From: Nitrososphaerota archaeon
GTDB lineage: Archaea > Thermoproteota > Nitrososphaeria > Nitrososphaerales > UBA183
Direction of reading: 5' to 3'
DNA length: 54,673 nucleotides
Assembly: GCA_027886865.1 (NCBI GenBank)
Contig: JAPCJR010000007.1
Span: 40,425 to 95,097, forward strand
The notes below the pieces were generated by a model. It made no database searches. It worked only from the letters and a program-made list of their open reading frames with translations, and was not told the origin of the DNA. How positions within the stretch are numbered: the stretch's first letter is position 1; every line of letters begins with the position of its first letter. The position numbers were made by a program, and so were the translations under genes. Positions 47,778 through 54,673 of the stretch are shown here, piece by piece.

Positions 47778-49924
47778 AGCAGGTGATAGCCAGGGCGGGA
47801 AAGGTCGAGGTCGCTGAGGTCCCGAGACCCGTCTGCGGAGACGACGGCCTCCTGGTCCAGACCAGTTATTCGGTGATAAGCACCGGGACGGAATCCTGGT
47901 CTATCGACTCCACAGAGCCCGTCGCGTCGACCGACCTCGTCAAGGATTCATCGCTGGCGAGCAAGGCGCTCAAGCTCTCTCGAGAGGTGTTGAGGCAGGA
48001 GGGAATCAGCGGACTCGTCGATTACGCTGACTATGTGCGTCATCCGGAGCTGGCCCTGGGGTACAGCTCATCGGGCACCGTGCTCGAGGTCGGGAAGAAC
48101 GTAAAGGATGTCTTGGTCGGCGACAGAGTGGCTTGCGCGGGGGAGGGTAAGGCCTCACACGCCGAGCTAGTCTCAGTCCCGAGGAACCTCGCGGCTAAGG
48201 TGCCCGAGGGGCTGCCGATGAAGGAAGCGGCATTCTCGACCATCGGCTCCATCGCCGTCCACGCGGTGAGGACGGGCCGGGTCCAGGTAGGGGACACGGT
48301 TGGGGTGATCGGCGCGGGCCTTGTGGGAACTCTCGTGTCGCAAATAGCGAGCGCATCCGGCTGCAGAGTGGTCTGCATCGACAAAAGACCAGATCGCCTC
48401 GCCCTCGCGGCCGAGCTTGGAGCAGACCTTACTCTCACGACAGACGACCCCGGGTTCGTATCCCACATCTCACACTTCACGCGAGGGGTAGGATTGGACC
48501 ACATCTTCGTCTGCGCCGCCACGTCAAGCAGCGAGCCGCTCAACATGGCCGGGAGGATAGCGAGGAACCGTGCCAACATAGTGGTCGTCGGCAGGGTCGG
48601 AATGGAGATAGAGAGGAAGGACTTCTACCAGAAGGAGCTCTCGGTCCTGATGTCCCGGTCACTAGGACCCGGCCGGTACGACCCCGTCTACGAAGAGAAG
48701 GGGGTGGACTACCCGATCGAGTATGTCAGGTGGACGCTCAACAGGAACATGGAAGCGTTCATGGACCTTCTCTCCTCCAAGCGGGTGCAGGTGGCCGTCC
48801 TGGTGGGTGCCGAGTACCCGCTAGACTCCGCTTCCGCTGCCTATCTCTCACTCGGGAAACAGTCGAAGACCGCCGTTCTGTTGTCATATCCTCAGCAGTC
48901 GCTGGCAGTCGAGACCCCGAAGAGCGTCACCGCTCAGGCGGTCGTCGGTTCCGTGAAAGGCAAGATTGGCGTGGCCGTCGTCGGCCCGGGAAACTTTGCG
49001 AAAGAAACGCTCATACCGCTCTTCAGGACCAACGCGCAGTATCACCTCGAATGGGTGGTCTCATCAAACCCGACGCACGCGACACGCGTCGCCAAGAGGT
49101 ACCGCTTTGAGATGAGCACTTGTGACTACGCCGAGGCTCTCGCCGACCCTTCGACGAACCTCGTGGTGATCACGGCCCCGAACAACTTCCACTACCCGAT
49201 GCTCGTCGCCGCCATCAAGGCGCGCAAGGTCGCTCTCGTGGAGAAGCCGCTCTGCATAACGCGTGAAGAGTTCGACCAGATCAAGAAACTTCACGCGGAG
49301 TCGAAGATGCCGATAATCGTAGGGTTCAACCGGAGATACGCTCCCCTGATCCTGAAGGTGAAGGAAAAGATGAGCAAGCTGGACGGGCCGTTCGTGATAG
49401 ACTATCGCGTGAACGCCGGGTTCGTCGCGGCGACAAGGTGGTCGCAAGACCCCGCCGTGGGAGGCGGCCGGATCATCCACGAGTGCTGCCACTTCTTCGA
49501 CCTCTTCAACTTCCTGCTCGGACAGAACGACCCAAAGATATCCGTGCAGGCGGCCGGGATAAACGGCTCGAGCTCGGTCGCCCGCGACAACCTCTCCGTC
49601 ACGCTCGAGTATGGGGACGGCTCGCTGGCGACCCTGTTGTACGTCGCGATGGGCAACAAGGAGATGGACAGGGAGCGTATGGAAGTCTTCGGACAGGGCA
49701 CGTCGATGGTGCTCGACGACTTCAACACTCTTAGTGTGTATGGCCCGAGCGCTGAAACCACACACATGAAGAGGGCCGACAAAGGACACGCCACCGAGAT
49801 AGCGGAACTGGCCAAACTCCTTCACGGCGAACGCTCCTCAGTCATAACCTCGGAGGAGGTCTTTGCCGCTACTGAACTGACTTTCAGGGTTGACGAAGCG
49901 GCGAGAAAGGTATCGATGGTCTAA
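47774..49924 (+). CDS. Two-domain oxidoreductase: zinc-alcohol-dehydrogenase-like + Gfo/Idh/MocA
   Basis: 716 residues from a TTG. The N-terminal half (1-375) is an MDR dehydrogenase (VGDTVGVIGAGLVGTLVSQIA). The C-terminal half (390-716) is a Gfo/Idh/MocA domain (VAVVGPGNFAKETLIPL, VEKPLCITREE with the EKP motif, WSQDPAVGGGRIIHECCHFFD). Such fusions recur in bacterial and archaeal polysaccharide clusters and are thought to oxidise or epimerise sugar nucleotides, but the reaction is not established. It closes the glycan operon. Confidence 0.88.
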   Translation: MKQVIARAGKVEVAEVPRPVCGDDGLLVQTSYSVISTGTESWSIDSTEPVASTDLVKDSSLASKALKLSREVLRQEGISGLVDYADYVRHPELALGYSSSGTVLEVGKNVKDVLVGDRVACAGEGKASHAELVSVPRNLAAKVPEGLPMKEAAFSTIGSIAVHAVRTGRVQVGDTVGVIGAGLVGTLVSQIASASGCRVVCIDKRPDRLALAAELGADLTLTTDDPGFVSHISHFTRGVGLDHIFVCAATSSSEPLNMAGRIARNRANIVVVGRVGMEIERKDFYQKELSVLMSRSLGPGRYDPVYEEKGVDYPIEYVRWTLNRNMEAFMDLLSSKRVQVAVLVGAEYPLDSASAAYLSLGKQSKTAVLLSYPQQSLAVETPKSVTAQAVVGSVKGKIGVAVVGPGNFAKETLIPLFRTNAQYHLEWVVSSNPTHATRVAKRYRFEMSTCDYAEALADPSTNLVVITAPNNFHYPMLVAAIKARKVALVEKPLCITREEFDQIKKLHAESKMPIIVGFNRRYAPLILKVKEKMSKLDGPFVIDYRVNAGFVAATRWSQDPAVGGGRIIHECCHFFDLFNFLLGQNDPKISVQAAGINGSSSVARDNLSVTLEYGDGSLATLLYVAMGNKEMDRERMEVFGQGTSMVLDDFNTLSVYGPSAETTHMKRADKGHATEIAELAKLLHGERSSVITSEEVFAATELTFRVDEAARKVSMV

Positions 49925-49976
49925 GTGGACCGAGTGGATTAGCCATTCCTCACATTCTTCGGAGGCCTTGAAACAT

Positions 49977-50750
49977 ATGCCTGGCGACGATACCCTTTCG
50001 AAGCTTTTCAACAGAGTCGGACGCTATTCAAGATATGCAGGGCTTGGCTTCATCATACTCAGCATCGCGTTCCTCATCCTCGCGGTCTCCGACCAATTCG
50101 TGGTCTTTGAGGTCGACTCGCTCGTTGCTTTCTTAGCAGCGATCTTTCTCCTCTTCAGAGACCCACGAGCTAGAGTTCAGGTTGGCGTTCTCGACGCGAC
50201 CCTGACCTCTTCAGATCGGACCATCGCGGAGCTAGCGGCGCCCTCTCTTACGGGATTCACATACGTTGCGACCGGTAACCGAGTGGAGGACGTGTTCGTC
50301 ATCGGCGCGGATTTCGAGCAAGCGCTCATTACGAGTGAAGAAAATCGGAACATGCCTTCCCTGATGTTTACTCCTCCTGGACGGGGGCTCGCAGAGCTCT
50401 ACAAACGTGAGGCCGGCTTGGTCCAGGTGACCATGGATGCATTGCGCGCGTCCCTATCGGAGACGATGCGCGAGAAATTCGGACTGGCCCGCTCGGCAAG
50501 CATTGATTCGAAGGACGATGGGGTGACGATATCGCTTCAGGGGGCCCCGGCGACCTGCAGCTGCGGAGAAGGTCATACCAACAACGCTAAGGGGGGTTCG
50601 ATCGGGTGCACGGTTGGGAGCTTCCTCGCCGTTCTGGTCACGACGGCGACGAAAGGTCCTGTCTCCCTCGAACCGTGTGTACACGACGCCAACACGGACA
50701 CATGGACCGTCTCAATGAGGTTGAGGCCGAATATCATGGTGAGCAGTTAG
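49977..50750 (+). CDS. Membrane-anchored protein of unknown function
   Basis: 257 residues from the ATG at 49977 (a TTG at 49968 is also possible). GGAGG lies 11 nt upstream of the ATG. Two adjacent hydrophobic segments (AGLGFIILSIAFLILAVSDQ and LVAFLAAIFLLFRD) are followed by a soluble domain with CSCGEGHTNNAKGGSIGC, possibly metal-binding. No family recognised. The stop TAG overlaps the next GTG start. Confidence 0.65.
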   Translation: MPGDDTLSKLFNRVGRYSRYAGLGFIILSIAFLILAVSDQFVVFEVDSLVAFLAAIFLLFRDPRARVQVGVLDATLTSSDRTIAELAAPSLTGFTYVATGNRVEDVFVIGADFEQALITSEENRNMPSLMFTPPGRGLAELYKREAGLVQVTMDALRASLSETMREKFGLARSASIDSKDDGVTISLQGAPATCSCGEGHTNNAKGGSIGCTVGSFLAVLVTTATKGPVSLEPCVHDANTDTWTVSMRLRPNIMVSS

Positions 50751-52489
50751 TGGGCAACACCATTCCGGGGACTGTCACAAAGCTACTCACCCTAATCCCA
50801 ATTGTCGTGGTCGTCTACTACTTCGATTTCTCGAAGTTCTTGACGGTGTTTACGACCGCCGGTCAGGGAGCTTTCTTCGCAGTCGCAACTTCGTTGTTCG
50901 TCTTGGGTGTCGTCCTAAAGCGAAGAATCCTGAGCGTTCGCTTGGAACTCTCGAGAGTGAGCTTCACCTGGGGCCTCCCGCTGCTCTTTGCAGCTGGGTT
51001 CCTGTACATCTACGGTTCGTTCGCCGCGAACAGCGTCTGGTACTACTACGAGTCTCTCTGTGCGCTGATCATCGGCTACGTGGCGGTGAGGATAGGTACC
51101 GGAATCCTCCGTGCTCTCGCGCCACTATTGGCGATCCTGGTCCTCGCCTTCCCTCTCGTAGGTTTCTTCGCCGGCGTGAACGACCGGCTGGTCGTCGTCA
51201 TCCTATCCAGCGACCTGATTTTCGTATTCTTCTTGGTATTCGTAGGTCTCAGGATGAAGGCGATCATCATCCCGTCTGTGGTCGTCCTGCTCGGACTCTT
51301 TGCGTGGTACAAGTCTCCGTTTCCACTCCTTGGCCATCAGGTGGACCTGCTTCTCCTAGTTCCCATCCCTCTGGTCGCCCTCCTCGTTCCAAAGATTCGA
51401 AGGTCTGTCTCGCTCCCCAACGGCGCGCCAGCCTTGACGTGTTCTGAACATAGCCTTCTGCCTGACGGCTTCTGTTCAATCTGCGGGTTGAAACTCGCTC
51501 GAGCTAAGACGACCGAGAACTTCGGTCCCTGGGGGCTTGTGGCAGTCTTGGCCGTAGCGGCTTTGATTCTGCTTGCTAGCGTTCCGGCCTTGGTCCTAGT
51601 GAACAACGTCCCATACGACGCTCACTATAGCTCGTCTGGGTACTCAGCAACGGTCACCCCTCCTGTACCTTCCGGCTGGCAGATCAATTCAACGACGCTC
51701 TATACGAAGGAGACAGACTCCTACGCCATCAAGCAGGTATACGTTCCGCTCTACCACCCCGAGACCGAGAACTACACAATGTACTACGAATTGAGCTTCG
51801 GGCCGCTCGTGTCGCACGGTCCCAACGGTAGCGATATCTCGAACTTTAAGACAGGTCTGAGCGTGTTGCAGCAGTTCGGGCCGTTCTATGGCTCTCTCAT
51901 TTCCTACACGGCCCCGGGCAAGGTGATGCTTGCATACCAGGGGAAAACAACCATGCTCTTCTATAATGCCAGCAGCGGGTTTGGGGCGTACTCAGTGGGT
52001 GTTGGGTTTGTCAGGGAGTTCGACAATACGAACGTGAGCTCGGATTCCTCGCAGTTCTTGGGCGACCTCAACGCGCTTTGGCTCCCGGCCTTCACGACGG
52101 ACGCCGCTTACTCCGGCTGGGACAACACCCTCTACGCCTTGGACCAAGCCGCCCTTAGTCTGAACTCATTCCTGCTTCTCGCTGCCTCGGTCATGGGTAT
52201 GGGATGGCTCGCATATCGCGCTGGCCGCTCCGATGATCGACTCGACCGTTTCCTAAACCTCGCGTCTGCTCAACCGGAAGAATATTGGGCTTATCTGTCA
52301 AGATTATTGAACCGGAGTCATCGCATGGGGACTGGCGAAGAAATCTCTTTGGTCTCACCGGGAACGCAGATGTCCGATACCGGGCGTGTGGACTCGTCAC
52401 TGAGGGAACTTGAACGGAGGCGCTTGGTTAGAAGGTCGCTGGTGGAGAGAGGGGCCGACATCGTCTCTGTGTGGAGGCCGACCACTTAG
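50750..52489 (+). CDS. Polytopic membrane protein with zinc-knuckle and C-terminal winged-helix-like region
   Basis: 579 residues from GTG 50750 (TAGTG overlap). Eight hydrophobic segments, then a C-x2-H-x7-C-x2-C motif (CSEHSLLPDGFCSIC), a ninth segment, an outside domain of about 200 residues with several N-glycosylation-type sites, a tenth segment, and a cytosolic tail resembling a winged helix (DSSLRELERRRLVRRSLV). The order suggests an outside sensor tied to an inside effector. No family recognised. Confidence 0.65.
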   Translation: MGNTIPGTVTKLLTLIPIVVVVYYFDFSKFLTVFTTAGQGAFFAVATSLFVLGVVLKRRILSVRLELSRVSFTWGLPLLFAAGFLYIYGSFAANSVWYYYESLCALIIGYVAVRIGTGILRALAPLLAILVLAFPLVGFFAGVNDRLVVVILSSDLIFVFFLVFVGLRMKAIIIPSVVVLLGLFAWYKSPFPLLGHQVDLLLLVPIPLVALLVPKIRRSVSLPNGAPALTCSEHSLLPDGFCSICGLKLARAKTTENFGPWGLVAVLAVAALILLASVPALVLVNNVPYDAHYSSSGYSATVTPPVPSGWQINSTTLYTKETDSYAIKQVYVPLYHPETENYTMYYELSFGPLVSHGPNGSDISNFKTGLSVLQQFGPFYGSLISYTAPGKVMLAYQGKTTMLFYNASSGFGAYSVGVGFVREFDNTNVSSDSSQFLGDLNALWLPAFTTDAAYSGWDNTLYALDQAALSLNSFLLLAASVMGMGWLAYRAGRSDDRLDRFLNLASAQPEEYWAYLSRLLNRSHRMGTGEEISLVSPGTQMSDTGRVDSSLRELERRRLVRRSLVERGADIVSVWRPTT

Positions 52490-52490
52490 A

Positions 52491-54659
52491 ATGCACCTAA
52501 GAGAACGCGTCTTTCTGCCGGGGCTAATGCTAGGTGCGCTGCTGCTGATGATACTCGCAGCATCGGCAGCTACCCCGGCTCATGCGCAACCCAACGCTTC
52601 CCCACCCGACGGGATTACCGTGACAGTACTCTCGACACCGTCATATGACGTAACTGGGAGCAACGTGGCGTCGATAAACTTCGAGATTGCTGCGAGCTCG
52701 CTTTCGCTAACCACGAATTATGATATGAACATCGAGAGTACGTTCACCCCAACGTTCATCGGATCTGCCACCCTCGTTAGCGGGTCGAGTGAACCACTGA
52801 GTTTCCAGAGCGTCCCGGGGTCTGTCAACACATACTCCGTCGTCATTCCTCAAAACACTGTATCCTTCGTCATATCCGGCAACGGAACCGAGAGCGGCGC
52901 GAATTTTCTCTGGAGGTATATAATTCGGGTACCTCAGATCGCTGTCTTCAACCCGCCCGTCCCTCTGTCCACGACAACCTATTTTGTGGTCCCATCGGGA
53001 AACATTGTGTCACAGGTATACGCGAATGGCGGTGCGACGCTTCCCGTTGGAGATGCGAAACAAAGTAACAGCGCGTCCGGCCAGGTCACGTACGAACTAT
53101 CAGGTGGGGCAGGGCTGCTCATATTGCAGTCCAGGTCGTTCCTGCCCGCGAGTATCGCGATCACGGTCTGCGCCCTTGCCGTGGTAGCCCTCGCCGCGCT
53201 GAATCTCTTCACCTCTGGCCGGCAATTCTTCGACAAGACCCTCGGAGGTCTGAGAACGGAACTCAACAAATTAGGCAGGAGGATACGACTGCCCGGGTCC
53301 GGAAAAGACTTCAGTTTCCGAAAGCTCTTCCAGCCGAAGAAGCTGCTCGCCCTCTTCATCCTCTGCGGGATAGTCATGGTGGCGGTCGGCGCTCTGGGAG
53401 GCCCCGATCCCCAGGTCAAGGCGTACGTCATCTCTGGGAATCAGCACAACGTCCCCCTGATCCAGACCCAGCTTCAGAAGGTAGCTGGAAACGTCCAAGT
53501 GATCACGCCTTCGGATGACTATTCCGACTTCGCGGTGATGTCGAGTGTCGGCGACTTCAACCTGGTCGTGTTTTCAAGCAACGCGGCCGCGCAGCTGAAC
53601 GACGTCAACCCCTACGTCCTGCCAAATCTAGCAAACGTGCCCGTCATCCTCATTGGCAACACCACCACCACTCCCGAGTACAGGACTCAGATCGCGGACG
53701 TCGATCCTAGCGGGGAGATTGTTTATGTGGGCGACGTAACTAACATGAACGCGACCGAACAATCTGCTTTGGCCACAGCGCTCTCGGCCAATGCGCGGAC
53801 CAACATCCTCGGTCTGAGCGTGAGCGCTACGGACTTCAAGCTCATTCTGGGGTTCGAGGCTATCCTCTCCATGGCCCTCATCTTCCTGGGTTGGGCGTAT
53901 CTTGGGTCTCTGACTTCGGAGTCCCGCACCGTGTCCGACCTTTCGCATCTCGTCGTGGTGGTAGCCGCCGGGATATTCGTGTTCTTCTTCAGCGAGAGTC
54001 TCTACGTTGTCACCAGTTCACTGCTCGCCTTCCCTCTCTCTTTGCACGCAGTTAACTCCGGCGCACACATCACGGCGATCAGTCTGCTCGGTTTTGGAGG
54101 AGGGAGCACCCCGAGGCTTGCCGCGGGTTTCATAGGAGTCCTTGTAGGAGCAGTCGGCGCCGAAACAGGCCCCACATTCAAGAAGACTGACTTCGCCCTG
54201 GTAGGAGGCATCGCGCTGATTCTTCTCGCGAATCCGCTCTACCTGGGGACGTTGGTCTATCAGGGTATCCTGCTCTTCTACCCGATAGGCAGTCTCGCTT
54301 TTGGGGACGCCTTCTCGTCTTCCCTCACCGTTAAGGGATTCATCTACGGCATCGGTAGTGCGCTTGGGGGAGGGCTCAACTCGACGTTCGTGCTCTCCGC
54401 GGGTAAGATCCTATACTTCGCAGGCCTCGTGCCGCTCGCCTACTTGAAGAAGATGGGGCGCACGACGAGCGTAATCGCGCTCTTGTTCGCCGCGCTGATA
54501 ATCGGTGACGGCGGGGTCAGAGTTGGCGAGATGACACCTGACAAGAGTGAGATAGCCGTGCTACCCGGCCTCGTCGTAGGCTTCGCATTCGCAGTAGCAA
54601 TCCTGGCGATTGCGGCAGTTGAGAAATACGTGAGAGGAAATTGGAGATCGCGGGCCTGA
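52491..54659 (+). CDS. Signal-peptide-bearing polytopic membrane protein of unknown function
   Basis: 722 residues from the ATG at 52491, one nt after the previous stop. Signal peptide about 1-32 (ending AHAQ), an outside beta-rich domain (35-210), a membrane span, a basic cytosolic loop (LGRRIRLPGSGKDF), a second span, a Rossmann-like outside domain of about 140 residues (VKAYVISGNQHNVPLI), then eight or more hydrophobic segments. No family recognised. It forms a co-transcribed set with the two genes before it. Confidence 0.7.
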   Translation: MHLRERVFLPGLMLGALLLMILAASAATPAHAQPNASPPDGITVTVLSTPSYDVTGSNVASINFEIAASSLSLTTNYDMNIESTFTPTFIGSATLVSGSSEPLSFQSVPGSVNTYSVVIPQNTVSFVISGNGTESGANFLWRYIIRVPQIAVFNPPVPLSTTTYFVVPSGNIVSQVYANGGATLPVGDAKQSNSASGQVTYELSGGAGLLILQSRSFLPASIAITVCALAVVALAALNLFTSGRQFFDKTLGGLRTELNKLGRRIRLPGSGKDFSFRKLFQPKKLLALFILCGIVMVAVGALGGPDPQVKAYVISGNQHNVPLIQTQLQKVAGNVQVITPSDDYSDFAVMSSVGDFNLVVFSSNAAAQLNDVNPYVLPNLANVPVILIGNTTTTPEYRTQIADVDPSGEIVYVGDVTNMNATEQSALATALSANARTNILGLSVSATDFKLILGFEAILSMALIFLGWAYLGSLTSESRTVSDLSHLVVVVAAGIFVFFFSESLYVVTSSLLAFPLSLHAVNSGAHITAISLLGFGGGSTPRLAAGFIGVLVGAVGAETGPTFKKTDFALVGGIALILLANPLYLGTLVYQGILLFYPIGSLAFGDAFSSSLTVKGFIYGIGSALGGGLNSTFVLSAGKILYFAGLVPLAYLKKMGRTTSVIALLFAALIIGDGGVRVGEMTPDKSEIAVLPGLVVGFAFAVAILAIAAVEKYVRGNWRSRA

Positions 54660-54673
54660 AGGTCGCCTGGGAG

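Noticed and set aside
50750..52489. Exosortase/archaeosortase
   Set aside because: Helix spacing is loosely similar, but the catalytic Cys motif (A-C-S-G) and conserved Arg positions are not present.
1..54673. CRISPR arrays, insertion sequences, rRNA
   Set aside because: No regular repeat-spacer pattern, no transposase, and no rRNA sequence was seen on either strand.

Overview
The window reads as archaeal chromosome, most likely Thermoproteota and probably a Nitrososphaeria (Thaumarchaeota)-like heterotroph. Grounds: Orc1/Cdc6, RFC large subunit, digeranylgeranylglyceryl-phosphate synthase, tRNA-splicing endonuclease, Spt4, a NusA-like KH protein, archaeal inositol-phosphate synthase, a PEF-type C-terminal sorting tail, and TATA boxes about 25-33 nt before many starts (leaderless or short-leader genes). 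TTG starts are very frequent. DNA is GC-rich apart from the intein and a few intergenic gaps. No ammonia-oxidation genes are present. The lineage call is inference.

Layout. 1-5.8 kb: housekeeping and metabolism (PAC2 chaperone, ABC ATPase, M20 peptidase, nitroreductase, VIT1/CCC1 transporter, hypothetical, zinc alcohol dehydrogenase). 5.8-13.0 kb: rhomboid protease, Orc1/Cdc6 split by an intein in its P-loop, a small winged-helix protein, a cysteine-rich protein coupled to rfcL, UbiA prenyltransferase, EndA and MtnA.

13.1-24.9 kb is the main discovery region. It carries a class-II glutaminase, a GXGXG protein and an FMN glutamate-synthase domain (MgsABC-like), a second degenerate FMN-domain paralogue, a glutamine-synthetase-like enzyme (GmaS-like), four sarcosine-oxidase-like subunits (delta, alpha, gamma, beta; MgdBCDA-like) and formyl-H4F deformylase PurU. 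Together these are all subunits of the N-methylglutamate route, known from methylotrophic bacteria: methylamine plus glutamate gives gamma-glutamylmethylamide, then N-methylglutamate, then glutamate plus a C1 unit on folate, with formate as a possible end product. The alpha subunit carries two sets of four cysteines that classical sarcosine oxidase is thought to lack, suggesting an Fe-S dehydrogenase rather than an oxidase.

24.9-33.8 kb: a 1701-residue secreted S53 (sedolisin) peptidase with a duplicated C-terminal module; a tRNA-Arg(UCG) with a probable 16-nt intron inside the anticodon stem; a short copy of that tRNA's 3' end about 340 bp downstream; NusA-like and Spt4 genes; SRPBCC and PadR-like genes; myo-inositol-1-phosphate synthase. 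33.8-37.2 kb: a helical protein, an SPFH/zinc-ribbon protein and a second zinc-ribbon protein resembling PspA-partner cassettes, then a HemK2-like methyltransferase. 37.4-41.2 kb: an Ig-repeat surface protein with a sorting tail, then sparsely coding DNA. 41.2-49.9 kb: a surface-glycan cluster (nucleotidyltransferase, small membrane protein, GlcNAc-1-P transferase, DUF354-winged-helix fusion, polysaccharide deacetylase, GT4, SDR epimerase, two-domain oxidoreductase) with a hairpin-rich gap. 49.9-54.7 kb: three overlapping or abutting genes for uncharacterised membrane proteins.
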